The notes under the pieces were generated by a model that saw only the letters and a list, made by a program, of their open reading frames with translations, had not been told where the DNA came from and searched no databases. From assembly GCF_000304475.1 (NCBI RefSeq), contig NC_018950.1, forward strand, positions 62,001 through 126,000: 64,000 bases of DNA, read 5' to 3'. Origin of the DNA: Kazachstania africana CBS 2517. Taxonomy: Eukaryota > Ascomycota > Saccharomycetes > Saccharomycetales > Saccharomycetaceae. The position numbers and the translations under genes are program-made. How positions within the stretch are numbered: position 1 is the first letter of the stretch; each line of letters begins with the position of its first letter. Of the stretch, positions 1 through 10,028 are shown in pieces.

Positions 1-49
1 AGCAGTAAAGGCTTTTGTCAGTTTGTGTTAAGAACCATACACTTTAACA

Positions 50-595
50 ATGAGACAGCTAACTGAAGAAGAAACTAAAGTCGTGTTCGAAAAGCTTGCT
101 GGATACATAGGAAGAAACATATCGTATTTGGTGGACAACAAAGAAAATCCACATGTTTTTAGACTACAGAAAGATAGAGTATACTATGTCCCAGAAAATG
201 TTGCCAAACTGGCTACAAGTGTAGCAAGACAAAATCTTATGTCCTTAGGTATCTGTCTAGGTAAATTCACCAAAACCGGTAAATTCAGATTGCATATAAC
301 TGCCCTTTCCATATTGGGTCAACATGCCAAGTACAAGATTTGGATCAAACAAAATGGTGAAATGCCATTCCTTTACGGTAACCATGTTTTAAAAGCTCAT
401 GTTGGTAAAATATCTGACGATATTCCAGAGCATGCAGGTGTTATTGTTTTCTCCATGCACGACGTTCCTCTAGGTTTTGGTGTTAGTGCAAAGAGCACTT
501 CTGAATCCAGAAATCTCCAGCCAACCGCTATTGTTGCATTCAGACAAGCTGATATTGGTGAGTATTTGAGAGACGAAGATACATTATTTACCTAG
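50..595 (+). CDS. NIP7: Nip7, 60S ribosome biogenesis factor
   Basis: This 181-codon ORF matches yeast Nip7 along its whole length, which is also the family's usual size. Nip7 is a nucleolar and cytoplasmic factor needed for 27S pre-rRNA processing and 60S subunit assembly. It has an alpha/beta N-terminal domain (about residues 1-90) and a C-terminal PUA RNA-binding domain (about 95-170), and the segment LGKFTKTGKFRLHITAL is typical. The ATG at 50 is the first in frame and matches the family start. Only 49 bases of upstream sequence are visible, so the promoter is mostly outside the window. The gene is convergent with SRP72, as in S. cerevisiae (YPL211W next to YPL210C). Confidence 0.96.
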   Translation: MRQLTEEETKVVFEKLAGYIGRNISYLVDNKENPHVFRLQKDRVYYVPENVAKLATSVARQNLMSLGICLGKFTKTGKFRLHITALSILGQHAKYKIWIKQNGEMPFLYGNHVLKAHVGKISDDIPEHAGVIVFSMHDVPLGFGVSAKSTSESRNLQPTAIVAFRQADIGEYLRDEDTLFT

Positions 596-776
596 AACTT
601 TTGTAAATTAGAATATAAAAATTAAAATCTGTTTAATAGTAGTACGTGAGAGTAATTACCCAATAAGATGAAAATACGATCCTAGGAGATTATTGTTACA
701 CTGTACGTGCTGTTCTTATATACAATAATATACGATGCATAATTATAAATCAGAAACAATCCCCGTTCCTGAATTT

Positions 777-2684
777 CTATTTACGACCCTTTTTCTTCGT
801 AGCTTTTTTGGATGCTTGTGCTTTAGTAGATTTCTTCTTGGACATATCTAGAGCTTGTTCGGCTTTCTTACTCATCGTGACACCTTGAGTTTGCTTGGCC
901 AACTGCTTCTTCTTTGGTCTATAAGTAGATCTATCTCTTAAAGGTAACCATCTCTCAGGATCAATAGTACCATTGACATCGTGCGTTGCTAAAAATTTCT
1001 TCAATTTTTGTGCCTTCCTCTTTTTCTTAGTTAAATCGTGTTTCTTTTTAGCAATTCTATTGATAGGAAATGTATTTGGCTTTGATGATTTAGTTTCCAA
1101 TGGTTTGCTACCGGCTTCAATAAGTGCGTCAACATCAATGCTATTAACTAATCCAACACCCTTTTCAATACTAAAATCTTCTTCATTTAGGACACCTTTG
1201 ATAAGAGTATCATCTTTACCTTCGGAGATAATTTTAAATATGTTTTTAGCATTACGTGGGTCATTAACTGTTAAATATTGAAAGCCGATATGCTTCCAGA
1301 ATTCGAATTCACTTGTCGTAGGAATAAAAGAACTCATAATTTTTTTCAACAATATACTCTTGGAGTTATTTCTATTGGAGACATTATAAAGTTCAAATAA
1401 GACGTATATTATTGTTTTCTTTGATTCAGTCATTTGTTTTTCCTCATCTTGAGATTTGTTATAAAATAATTCACATAATCTAATTGCATTATCCCACTCT
1501 TTTTCAACCACCAACAATTGAACAGCCAATAGAGTTAAACCTATAACGCTTCCTTGAGTTCCACTTTTAATAGTGTTTACGGCATTATGATATAATTTCC
1601 TAGCTTGTGTCTTGTAGGGCTCTATGACAACATTATCCACAATCTTAGAATATGTGCTTAGGGTGCGCGACAAAATTGTTGACTTTGACTGGATATCGAC
1701 ATTGTTAAATAAATGGATAAAGAGACAATTGCGCTGGAAAAGTGACCATTGTTCATATGTGAATTTTTGCAAATTGAACGAGTTCAATTTTTCGACGTTT
1801 AATTCTCTGGCAAGTAGATTGAAATTGGTTTTATATTTAGAGAAATCAATAAATGATTTAATATTATTCGTAGCAATTAGTTTTAATGGAGTTCCCGCTG
1901 GTAATCTTTCTAGTAAAGGTTCTAAAAGTTCCTTACATTTCGATTTTTCACCAGCCAATTGATACACATAAGATAATTGCAGTTGGATGGAGTTCATGTC
2001 ATCTTTATAGTCCTCTGAAGTAGCCATTTGTAGAGCCTTTTCCAGTAAAAAGATACTTTCTTCAAAATTCCCTTGTGCACTCAAGATCATAGATTGATTG
2101 AACAACAAATCATGAGAGTCAGCAATAACATGGAGTTCAGTTGGATTTTCAGACAACAATTCTGGAGAGCTAGTTAAAGGTACTCTGACGTTACATAAAA
2201 GCTCAACATTATCATCTTGACCATTGTTATTATGCGAAGCCAAATAGTTGTAGATTTTTAACGCTTCTTCATCGAAACCATTTTTGACACAGAACTGTGC
2301 TCTCACATGTAGAATCCCTCTCAGTGAACTTAGTTGTGATTCAGACTTACTCAATAGAGAATCTATATCATCTGTGACAATAGAGGAATACAATTTCTCG
2401 AATTCTTCAACTTTATTTAATTTGTAATAGATGTATAATCTTTCCAGGCGAAATTGACTTGCATATTTCTCGTGTATAACCTTATGTTTCGCTAGAACCT
2501 TGAGTGCCTGCTGATACTTATCCTGTTTGATTATTGCAACCAAACAATGCTTTAAAACAACGTTCGGATTAGCACAGCCACTGTTCAGCAGCTCGATGCA
2601 CGTTTTCTCAACTTGGAAATGTTCATTATGAGAAGAATGGACAGATAACTGCCCCAATAGATCTGTTAAACTATCTCTGGCCAT
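777..2684 (-). CDS. SRP72: Signal recognition particle subunit Srp72
   Basis: The 635-residue product is an SRP72 family protein, the largest SRP subunit. It binds SRP RNA together with Srp68 and helps target ribosomes to the ER. The N-terminal two thirds are helical TPR-like repeats. Near residues 574-590 is the RNA-binding signature with core DPERWLPLRDRSTY, followed by a very lysine-rich tail that ends KKATKKKGRK. I chose the ATG at 2684 (MARDSLTDLL), which matches the yeast start; the frame is open 13 codons further up, but only to a GTG. The gene is convergent with NIP7 and lies downstream of IPL1 on the same strand, as in the YPL211-209 region. Confidence 0.94.
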   Translation of the reverse strand: MARDSLTDLLGQLSVHSSHNEHFQVEKTCIELLNSGCANPNVVLKHCLVAIIKQDKYQQALKVLAKHKVIHEKYASQFRLERLYIYYKLNKVEEFEKLYSSIVTDDIDSLLSKSESQLSSLRGILHVRAQFCVKNGFDEEALKIYNYLASHNNNGQDDNVELLCNVRVPLTSSPELLSENPTELHVIADSHDLLFNQSMILSAQGNFEESIFLLEKALQMATSEDYKDDMNSIQLQLSYVYQLAGEKSKCKELLEPLLERLPAGTPLKLIATNNIKSFIDFSKYKTNFNLLARELNVEKLNSFNLQKFTYEQWSLFQRNCLFIHLFNNVDIQSKSTILSRTLSTYSKIVDNVVIEPYKTQARKLYHNAVNTIKSGTQGSVIGLTLLAVQLLVVEKEWDNAIRLCELFYNKSQDEEKQMTESKKTIIYVLFELYNVSNRNNSKSILLKKIMSSFIPTTSEFEFWKHIGFQYLTVNDPRNAKNIFKIISEGKDDTLIKGVLNEEDFSIEKGVGLVNSIDVDALIEAGSKPLETKSSKPNTFPINRIAKKKHDLTKKKRKAQKLKKFLATHDVNGTIDPERWLPLRDRSTYRPKKKQLAKQTQGVTMSKKAEQALDMSKKKSTKAQASKKATKKKGRK

Positions 2685-2905
2685 ATTGGTTGGTTTGTTG
2701 TCCACCCGTTTGGCAACTGTCACAGGTCAAGATTCCTTCAATTCGAATTTTTTTCAACGATCTTCCAGCAACAAGACTAAAACAAATCACGAAAAACGGG
2801 CCTCACTAGTAAGATTAGTTACTAAAGCTGACTTAAATGGAATATAAATATGTATATGAAGTTTTATAGCATGTAATGGATAGATGACAGTATGCCGTGA
2901 CAGTC

Positions 2906-3988
2906 TTACCATAGTGGTTTGTTTTTGAGGATCCATGGATGGCGTTTGATTTCCTTCAGTGACATTCTCTTGCTGGGCTCAATAACTAGGATTCGCTGTA
3001 TCAGATCTCTGACAATGTTCGGCAAGTGTTCAGGAAATTTTAGTTCACCCTTGACGATTCTCTTATATGTCATCTCTTTGGTTTCTTCCTCGAAAGCTGG
3101 CGATCCCACGACCAATTCGTATGCCAGAACACCTAATGCCCAAATATCCACCGTGTGATCATACTCTTTTGACGTAATAATTTCGGGAGAAAGATAGTCG
3201 ATTGTCCCACATAACGTCTTCCTTCGTATACCCTTAGGATTGATTATACTCCAGCCAAAATCCGTTAATTTGACGGTATTATTGAATCCAATTAGTATAT
3301 TTTCCGGCTTAATATCTCTATGAATGATATGCTTCTGATGAAGATAATCGAGAGCATCTGCAATTTGGTAGACATAGTTCGAAGCCAGTACGTCGTTGAA
3401 CGGACCGTGAGATTGTAAAAGTTTATACAGTTCGCCCTGAATTAGATATTCCATAACAATGTAGATTCTCTTTTCATCATGGAAGAATGAATATAGTTTC
3501 GTAAGGTTTGGATGGTTCAATATTGTTTGAATTTCAATTTCTCTTCTAACTTGCTTTTGGAGATTGTATTGAATAATCTCATTCTTCTCCATAGCTTTTA
3601 AAGCACATATAAACCCACTTTTCTTGTGTTTAACACAATACACTTTACCAAATTTGCCTTTTCCCAATTTTTTGCCAATTTCGAAATCCTCTAATGTGGT
3701 TTGCTTGATCTGTAAAGGTGAAGAGGACACTTTTGACATTGCCACATTTTTCAGTCTGCTGGGGGAAACTATCCCAGTTTCCCTATGTAGTCTGGTCCTA
3801 GATAAAGGCTTCGCTGGGGAGGAAGGAATCCTCGAGGGTGACTTTGATATTTGCCACGCCTTATTTGATTGTTGATATGATCGTCTTATTGGACTTACTA
3901 TTCCAGTGTTATTCACGCGCATATTCACCAATGGATCACGTCCAAGGGCGTCCCTCAGAATTGATGGACGTTTACTAGTCTCCGGCAT
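2906..3988 (-). CDS. IPL1: Aurora kinase Ipl1
   Basis: This 360-residue Ser/Thr kinase is the yeast Aurora B, the catalytic subunit of the chromosomal passenger complex that corrects kinetochore-microtubule attachments. The kinase domain starts near residue 102. It has the glycine loop GKGKFGKV (109-116), catalytic Lys131 in ALK, HRDIKPEN (223-230), DFG (243-245) and the Aurora activation loop RRKTLCGT with Thr258. The basic N-terminal extension carries several SP sites. I chose the ATG at 3988 (MPETSKRPS); the open frame above it begins only with TTG. The gene is divergent from RKM1, as in S. cerevisiae (YPL209C/YPL208W). Length and synteny both fit Ipl1, which is about 367 residues in S. 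cerevisiae. Confidence 0.96.
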   Translation of the reverse strand: MPETSKRPSILRDALGRDPLVNMRVNNTGIVSPIRRSYQQSNKAWQISKSPSRIPSSPAKPLSRTRLHRETGIVSPSRLKNVAMSKVSSSPLQIKQTTLEDFEIGKKLGKGKFGKVYCVKHKKSGFICALKAMEKNEIIQYNLQKQVRREIEIQTILNHPNLTKLYSFFHDEKRIYIVMEYLIQGELYKLLQSHGPFNDVLASNYVYQIADALDYLHQKHIIHRDIKPENILIGFNNTVKLTDFGWSIINPKGIRRKTLCGTIDYLSPEIITSKEYDHTVDIWALGVLAYELVVGSPAFEEETKEMTYKRIVKGELKFPEHLPNIVRDLIQRILVIEPSKRMSLKEIKRHPWILKNKPLW

Positions 3989-4494
3989 CCACAAGTAACG
4001 GCTCTTGAAGGTTTCACTTGAAAGATAGCACAATTAGTCTCTCTCTTCAAGTTTTTATTTGCAATAAATTAGTCTCTTTCGCTCGCGTTTAAGTGTATTT
4101 CACCTAAATTGGAAACAGCTTCAGCTGGCTTATTTAACAGTTGCAGACTGCCCCAAGCCAGTAAACCGTTGTCATCATACCAGTATAGCGCGAATTAATC
4201 TCAAGAGTGGAGACTATATCTCAATCTACGACTCTTTGTGTTTACTATGTATCTCTTCTTCGTGTACTTTACTCTACGCAAAATCTCTACAAGCTCGAGT
4301 TGAATACACCAAATTCTCATGAATTCCGCTTTATTCAAGTTGTTGATATACAGCTGATGGACCAGTATCAATTTGCGTTCAATCCTTTGACCATAGTCAG
4401 CCCTCATAATGACAGCTTATATATCAGCGAAGCTCATCGAGAAAAAATTTCAGCCTATAAATGTCTGAGTTCATTGCAATAAGCCCAAGGAAAC
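3989..4494. other. Divergent IPL1-RKM1 intergenic region
   Basis: This 506-bp region separates the divergent starts of IPL1 and RKM1. Apart from the PAC/RRPE pair near RKM1 I see only short open frames (for example 4207-4482) without recognisable protein features, and one GCGCGAAT near 4188 that could be a weak G1/S-type site. Confidence 0.6.
4431..4450. promoter_or_regulatory. PAC-like and RRPE-like motifs upstream of RKM1
   Basis: AGCTCATCGA, the reverse complement of a PAC core (GATGAGCT), is followed at once by GAAAAAATTT, an RRPE-like run. The pair lies 45-64 bases before the RKM1 start. In yeasts this pair marks ribosome biogenesis genes (Pbf1/Pbf2 and Stb3), which would suit a ribosomal-protein methyltransferase. 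Confidence 0.55.
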
Positions 4495-6291
4495 ATGTCA
4501 TTAGAAGCACTGGATTCACTTTTAGAGTGGGGCCAACAAAACCACGTCAAGATACCCCAGAATGTTGAGTTTGTTTACGACGAACTCAGAGGAATTCATT
4601 GTAAAAGCAAGGATATGGTAACTGATGTACTGAAATTTGAACTACCACATAATGTTATACTCACAGGAGTATTGGCTGAAAAAGTCTTCGGGACAAATAA
4701 TACGACATGGTGTAAATTTCTTTTGGCAAAACTCATGTTCGATAAAGACGCTACTCTATGTGACGGTACAGATTTGACTGAAAAATTCAATCCTTATTTG
4801 AACGCATTACCTAAAGTCGTGAATTCACCATTGGTTTGGAACCCACGGGAATTGGAACTGCTCAGGAACACCAACCTAGGGAACTCAATAAGAGGTAAAT
4901 TGAAAAGTATTTATAAGGAATGGTACGATGTAGTCAGCAATATGACAAATAAGAAATTTTTCGAGGTGGAGACAATTTCTCATGACATTTCATGCTACGA
5001 AAATTTCGAACATATCTCTTCTGAAAGGATGTATGATGATATTCTTAGTAACACTGCTAATAAATCACCTGCTGTTTGGTATTCATTCTCTGCGTTTTTG
5101 TGGTCTCATTTAATTTTCACATCAAGAGCATTCCCTGAATACATTATTAACCCAGAATGTGACCCATTTTCAGTAATGTTATTACCTATCGTGGACTTAC
5201 TGAACCATGATTATCAAGCTAAGGCCGAATGGTCGTCAAACGAGGACAGGTCATTTTGTTACAAGAATTTAAACGAAAATTTGAAGGCTGGCGACGAAGT
5301 GTTGAATAATTATGGTGCCAAAGGTAACGAAGAACTATTATCTGGATATGGGTTTGTCCTGGAAAACAATATATGTGATTCTTTACTACTGAAGCTCAAA
5401 CTACCTGACGATACCATTCGTGATATTCTTGATTATGAACCTGATATTGAATTATTGACCATTGACGACTATACTACTTTTGCCTTCGAAACTGAAATGG
5501 CCCAAAAGGCAAATGCGACAAATAAGAAGACTGTTGAAAATTTTTCTGATGGAATTATTTATTTGATTAACGTTCAAAATCCAAGAGCTACCGTCTTGAA
5601 ATTATTGAAATTATTTTCATATTTGAAAAAATGCTCTGGAAAAGAATCACATAAGGATTTGAGAGCCAGATTTGATGGTTTACATACGTTAAGAGGTGCC
5701 ATAGAACAAAATCTCTCTGCCATGAAGAGTGAACCCGTTTTCACTGAGAATTATCGGGAGAAGTATGATCTGAATGAATACAGACTATATTGTGCCAGTG
5801 AATATCGTAAGGGTCAGGAACAAGTCTTGAAAAATACAATATCAGAGATTAGGGCAATCGAGAAAGAATGGCTAAAGGAGAACAAGCATTCTTTACTAAG
5901 TATCAATAAGATTCTTAAAAACGACACTCAATTTGCTGAGAATGAATTATCTTCATTATTTCAAGGCATTGATCAAGAAGATGTCGCGTTCGAAAGCACG
6001 TTCGACTTGTTAATCATATGGATTGTGGCAAAAGCCAAGTATGCGTCGTTTCCATCCAAATACGAATGGGTTGGCAAGCAATTTAACGAATTACATCGAG
6101 TGATCGGGGACGCCATTGACATTGATGTACAGAACGATGCCAGTGCATTTTATGAAGAATTTTTCACTAGTAAATCCGAAGCAATTCTTCCTCCTGTTAC
6201 TCTTGATGAAATACAAAGGGCATTCATGTTTGTAAAATATAATTGCTTCACGAGAGTTTCGTCAGACGAAACCATTCTTGTGAAGAAATAG
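4495..6291 (+). CDS. RKM1: Rkm1, SET-domain ribosomal lysine methyltransferase
   Basis: The 598-residue product matches Rkm1, which methylates lysines of ribosomal protein Rpl23 (uL14). It is a split SET-domain protein of the Rubisco-methyltransferase/SETD6 type. The SET core shows the conserved DLLNHD segment near residues 235-240, and a second motif NYGAKGNEELLSGYGF near 272-287 that holds the S-adenosylmethionine-binding and catalytic Asn/Tyr residues. The C-terminal half is the helical substrate-binding domain. The ATG at 4495 gives a start like the family's (MSLEALDSLLEWG). The neighbours IPL1 and TYW1 are the S. cerevisiae ones (YPL209C, YPL207W). Confidence 0.92.
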   Translation: MSLEALDSLLEWGQQNHVKIPQNVEFVYDELRGIHCKSKDMVTDVLKFELPHNVILTGVLAEKVFGTNNTTWCKFLLAKLMFDKDATLCDGTDLTEKFNPYLNALPKVVNSPLVWNPRELELLRNTNLGNSIRGKLKSIYKEWYDVVSNMTNKKFFEVETISHDISCYENFEHISSERMYDDILSNTANKSPAVWYSFSAFLWSHLIFTSRAFPEYIINPECDPFSVMLLPIVDLLNHDYQAKAEWSSNEDRSFCYKNLNENLKAGDEVLNNYGAKGNEELLSGYGFVLENNICDSLLLKLKLPDDTIRDILDYEPDIELLTIDDYTTFAFETEMAQKANATNKKTVENFSDGIIYLINVQNPRATVLKLLKLFSYLKKCSGKESHKDLRARFDGLHTLRGAIEQNLSAMKSEPVFTENYREKYDLNEYRLYCASEYRKGQEQVLKNTISEIRAIEKEWLKENKHSLLSINKILKNDTQFAENELSSLFQGIDQEDVAFESTFDLLIIWIVAKAKYASFPSKYEWVGKQFNELHRVIGDAIDIDVQNDASAFYEEFFTSKSEAILPPVTLDEIQRAFMFVKYNCFTRVSSDETILVKK

Positions 6292-6380
6292 TAAATAGAA
6301 ACTTTGTAACATACTCACCATATATCCGTTCGTGCATCCACCACTTTTTGCAGGTACCAACAGCCTTAGTGCCCTTCCCA

Positions 6381-6440
6381 ATGGCCACGATAGCGGGCTA
6401 ACAGCCAGGATAGCTGGCCAATAACCAGCATAGCTGGCTG
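6381..6440. repeat. Three tandem 20-bp imperfect repeats with internal dyads
   Basis: Three head-to-tail copies of exactly 20 bp occupy 6381-6400, 6401-6420 and 6421-6440. By eye, adjacent copies match at 15 of 20 positions. The shared core is CCA(G/C)(G/C)ATAGC(T/G)GGC. In copies 2 and 3 it forms a dyad, CCAG and CTGG around a 5-nt centre. The array lies about 170-230 bp upstream of the TYW1 start. Period, dyad symmetry and position suggest a cooperative protein-binding array, but no known factor is recognised. Confidence 0.7.
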
Positions 6441-6452
6441 CTTTAAAGCCTT

Positions 6453-6567
6453 GCGATGAGTTCGTTTTCTGATACGATCGCTTGAGACGATGTGGTCGAG
6501 TATTATTCGCTGCGATGACCAGAAAGAGAAACCATAAAGAAAAATTGGTTCATTTGTAGCTCATCGC
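6453..6567. promoter_or_regulatory. Two PAC motifs in the TYW1 promoter
   Basis: GCGATGAG at 6453-6460 and AGCTCATCGC at 6558-6567, a complete PAC element on the opposite strand, lie 42-156 bases before TYW1. PAC elements mark the ribosome biogenesis regulon, so this tRNA-modification gene may be co-regulated with it. Confidence 0.5.
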
Positions 6568-6608
6568 TCGATGTACATCAACAGCTCCAGCGGAACCGCA
6601 GCACAAGA

Positions 6609-8951
6609 ATGGAGCCGATTAACCCTGTGATACTATCGTTACTTGGTCTAGCGGCCTCAATATATGTTTACTTTGGGGGCAGAATTTCTTTCTTAGCAGT
6701 GATTGCTGCAGCATACTATGTCATCGCTTCTGAAAGTAGCAATGGAAAACTGGAGCAAGCATCTACAGTCCAAGAGGAGCCTAAACAGAAGGCCCACGCA
6801 TGCTCTTGTTCTCATTCGGGAGGGTCATCCTGTTGTAAATCTAAGTCTGGGTCTAATGATGAAAAAAAGAAGAAGAAGTGCTGTGGTGGGAAAGGCCATC
6901 ACAGTAACAAAGAAAAGACCAAGTCCAATGATGAATTTGACTCTTTAACTATCGATTTCAGTGATGCTTTCAAGACTAAAAAGAAAAGTAAAAAAGATCG
7001 CGTTAAAGTGTTTAATAAAAGTAAAAGCAGTATGACATATGTCAGCAAATATGCTGATGAGGAAAACTCACATGGTTTAGTCAAAACAGGTTTAACTGTC
7101 TCAAATGAGGCCCTATTAAAATCTGACATTTACATTTTTTACAGTACTCTACAAGGTAATGCTGAAAGATCTGCTAAGATAGTTAAAGAAAATTTAGACA
7201 TAGTCGAGGAGTTGGAGAAAGAGGCAATTTTAGTGAACTTGGATGAGATTAATGATATTGACGAATATTTTGTTGAAATTCCTAGTGAAAATGCTATCTA
7301 TATTCTGGTCATCCCATCCTATGATACTGATTGTCCCTTGGATTACTTTATTCAAACTTTAGAAGAAAACTTCAATGATTTCAGATTGGATAGTTTCCCC
7401 CTACGCAAATTAGTTGGTTACACAGTTCTCGGACTTGGTGACTCTGAGTCATGGCCAGATAAATTTTGTTACCAAAGTAATAAAGTGGATTATTGGTTGG
7501 CTAGATTAGGTGGGAGAAGAATCTTCCCACTTGGCCAAGTCTGTATGAAATATGACGGCAATGATAAGATTATTGAATGGAGTAAATTGTTTGGTGAAAT
7601 GTTAAAGGACGATGAACCTATTCTTTATGAATATGACGAAAAAGTTTCCGACGCCAATAATGGTGAAGATGAAGAAGAAGAAGATGACACCGAGAACACC
7701 AGTGATGGTGAGACTGTTGCTGACGTCGAAGATTTGGGCGGTAAGACTGTCAATTCGAATTCTTTAGAGATTAAACAAATGGTGGGGAAGACTAGTCCAA
7801 CCTATAAAAATTTGACTAAGCAAGGTTATAAAATAATTGGTAGTCACTCGGGAGTGAAGATTTGTAGATGGACCAAAAATGAATTACGTGGGAAGGGGTC
7901 CTGTTATAAAAAATCACTTTTCAACATCGCATCAAGTAGATGTATGGAATTGACACCCTCTCTAGCGTGTTCTTCCAAATGTGTTTTCTGTTGGAGACAC
8001 GGTACAAATCCTGTCTCTAAAAACTGGAGATGGGAAACTGATGAACCTGAATATATTTTAGAAAATGCTCTTGAAGCGCATTATTCAATGATTAAACAGA
8101 TGAGGGGTGTTCCTGGTGTTGTGGCTGATAGATTCGCTAAGGCCTTCAAAGTGGCACATTGTGCTCTGTCGTTGGTTGGTGAACCTATTATGTACCCACA
8201 TATCTCCAAATTTATTGAGTTATTGCATCAAAAGGATATCACAAGTTTCTTAGTTTGTAATGCACAACACCCTGAATCATTAAGAACCATTGGTAAGGTG
8301 ACACAATTGTATGTTTCTATTGATGCTCCTACAAAACAAGAATTGAAGAAAGTCGATCGTCCTTTGTACAAGGATTTCTGGGAAAGAATGATGGAATGTT
8401 TAGACATCTTAAAAACGGTACAATCACATCAAAGAACTGTTTTTAGACTGACCTTAGTGAAAGGTTTCAATATGGGTGACATTTCGTCATACGCATCCCT
8501 AGTGGAAAGAGGTCAACCATGTTTCATTGAAGTTAAAGGTGCTACATTCAGTGGGTCTTCTAAAGATAATGTTAATTCACTAACCATGCAAAATATCCCA
8601 TATAACGAAGAATGTAAACAATTCGTTGAATCATTTGTTAAGGAATTACAAAGACGTGGTCTTGAATACGATATTGCAGCTGAACATGCTCATTCTAACT
8701 GTATTTTGATCGCAAACAAGAAGTTCAAGATCAATGACGAATGGCATACCCATATTGATTTCGACAAATTTTTCCAATTGTTGAAAACAGGGGAACAATT
8801 TACATATATGGATTATCTATCAAAGACGCCTGAATGGGCATTGTATGGTAATGGTGGGTTCGCACCTGGTAACGTGAGAGAAATTAGGAAAGAAAAGAAG
8901 TTAAAGAACAAGTTAAAGAACCAAACTCCAAGTGTTGAAGTTGTTGCATGA
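6609..8951 (+). CDS. TYW1: Tyw1, radical SAM enzyme of wybutosine synthesis
   Basis: The 780-residue product matches Tyw1, which makes the tricyclic imidazo-purine core of wybutosine at G37 of tRNA-Phe using pyruvate, S-adenosylmethionine and iron-sulfur clusters. An N-terminal hydrophobic segment (about residues 6-40) probably anchors it in the ER membrane. A Cys-, Lys- and His-rich stretch follows (about 63-95), then a flavodoxin-like FMN domain (about 170-330), an acidic linker, and the radical SAM domain with CSSKCVFC (Cys454, Cys458, Cys461) near SLACSSKCVFCWRHG. The ATG at 6609 gives the conserved hydrophobic start. The gene is convergent with PGC1. The family order and size (S. cerevisiae about 810 residues) agree. 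Confidence 0.95.
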   Translation: MEPINPVILSLLGLAASIYVYFGGRISFLAVIAAAYYVIASESSNGKLEQASTVQEEPKQKAHACSCSHSGGSSCCKSKSGSNDEKKKKKCCGGKGHHSNKEKTKSNDEFDSLTIDFSDAFKTKKKSKKDRVKVFNKSKSSMTYVSKYADEENSHGLVKTGLTVSNEALLKSDIYIFYSTLQGNAERSAKIVKENLDIVEELEKEAILVNLDEINDIDEYFVEIPSENAIYILVIPSYDTDCPLDYFIQTLEENFNDFRLDSFPLRKLVGYTVLGLGDSESWPDKFCYQSNKVDYWLARLGGRRIFPLGQVCMKYDGNDKIIEWSKLFGEMLKDDEPILYEYDEKVSDANNGEDEEEEDDTENTSDGETVADVEDLGGKTVNSNSLEIKQMVGKTSPTYKNLTKQGYKIIGSHSGVKICRWTKNELRGKGSCYKKSLFNIASSRCMELTPSLACSSKCVFCWRHGTNPVSKNWRWETDEPEYILENALEAHYSMIKQMRGVPGVVADRFAKAFKVAHCALSLVGEPIMYPHISKFIELLHQKDITSFLVCNAQHPESLRTIGKVTQLYVSIDAPTKQELKKVDRPLYKDFWERMMECLDILKTVQSHQRTVFRLTLVKGFNMGDISSYASLVERGQPCFIEVKGATFSGSSKDNVNSLTMQNIPYNEECKQFVESFVKELQRRGLEYDIAAEHAHSNCILIANKKFKINDEWHTHIDFDKFFQLLKTGEQFTYMDYLSKTPEWALYGNGGFAPGNVREIRKEKKLKNKLKNQTPSVEVVA

Positions 8952-9038
8952 TTGAGGAAAGAAGAATATATTTTATTTATTTATTTTATTTATATATGAA
9001 AGAAGATTATTATTTATTGCTTTGAGGAGGCATCAATT

Positions 9039-10028
9039 TCATAAGAAATGGATCACTCTTAACATTAAGAAGATGATATAAGCAACGGAATATCCGAATA
9101 TTTTGAAATGAGCCCATTTAGAGAATAATAATGCACAAACAACATCGTATATCACAATATAAGAATGGAATCTTAAACCCTCTAGAGAATTCAATTGAGG
9201 TACGTTAAATTTATGTTTTTCGTCTGTTGTTGTAGCCCAATGATGTTTATCTTTCAAGTATGCTCTAGCATCGAGTGGATTATCTGTGATAGTACCATAT
9301 ATGGGTAGACCTTCGATGTAGGAAAAATCTATCTCTTTATTTACAGTCCATAAAAAGACTTTGATATCATATTTTTCGATTATAGGACAAAGAACGTATC
9401 TAAAGTTATCGGTCCATGAAGATACGTAATGGATTGATATACCGTAAAGTTTAAAATCCGGATCATCTAATTTGATGGAATAATTGATGAATTGTTCTGC
9501 AACATCGAGAGACATTGTGATAACAATAATATCAAATCCTTTGAAAACGGCGGTTTCTACACCGTATTGGTACCAATCTAGAAGCCAGACCCCCAAAACA
9601 ATTCTTGATTGCCAAAATTGCAAATCGTCCCTAACTTTCAACATTTCGTTAAAAATTTTGACCAGAATTAATTTATCATTTGTAAATTTGATATCTAACA
9701 TCAATTTACAATCATGAGGTGTATCATCCTGATCGATACGGCCAATAAACCAAGTTAAAAGATCATTGAAAGTTAAAATTTTTTCATCCGGAAGTAACTT
9801 ATGCTTCAATTTTAACAGATCCTCATAATTCGATTCAGCTATTACTAAATCTTGGTCCCAGTTTCTTCCAGTATCCGAATCGTGATTGATAATAATTTCC
9901 CCATCTTTAGTCAATTGAAGGTCTGTCTCCAACATATCGACACCGTTATCGTAGGCCATATTGAAAGCCTTTAAAGAATTTTCAGGGCACGAACCTTTGA
10001 AGGCCCTGTGACCCACGATCTTAACCAT
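9039..10028 (-). CDS. PGC1: Pgc1, phosphatidylglycerol phospholipase C
   Basis: This 329-residue protein has a glycerophosphodiester phosphodiesterase (GDPD) fold and a C-terminal membrane segment, the layout of Pgc1. Pgc1 degrades phosphatidylglycerol to diacylglycerol and glycerol phosphate, and so limits phosphatidylglycerol, the cardiolipin precursor. Catalytic and metal residues are visible: His7-Arg8 in GHR, Glu16-Asn17 in ENS, Glu35 and Asp37 in ETD, and His49 in NHD. The last 40 residues or so are hydrophobic and probably act as a tail anchor to lipid droplets or the ER. Its place between TYW1 and HRR25 matches YPL206C. Confidence 0.93.
   Translation of the reverse strand: MVKIVGHRAFKGSCPENSLKAFNMAYDNGVDMLETDLQLTKDGEIIINHDSDTGRNWDQDLVIAESNYEDLLKLKHKLLPDEKILTFNDLLTWFIGRIDQDDTPHDCKLMLDIKFTNDKLILVKIFNEMLKVRDDLQFWQSRIVLGVWLLDWYQYGVETAVFKGFDIIVITMSLDVAEQFINYSIKLDDPDFKLYGISIHYVSSWTDNFRYVLCPIIEKYDIKVFLWTVNKEIDFSYIEGLPIYGTITDNPLDARAYLKDKHHWATTTDEKHKFNVPQLNSLEGLRFHSYIVIYDVVCALLFSKWAHFKIFGYSVAYIIFLMLRVIHFL

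Noticed and set aside
2685..2723. Upstream extensions of SRP72, IPL1, DDC1, PTA1, GCV3, PRP45 and CDC24 beginning with GTG or TTG
   Set aside because: Non-AUG starts are rare in yeast nuclear genes. In each case the next ATG matches or best fits the family start, so the shorter forms were used (stated for each gene).
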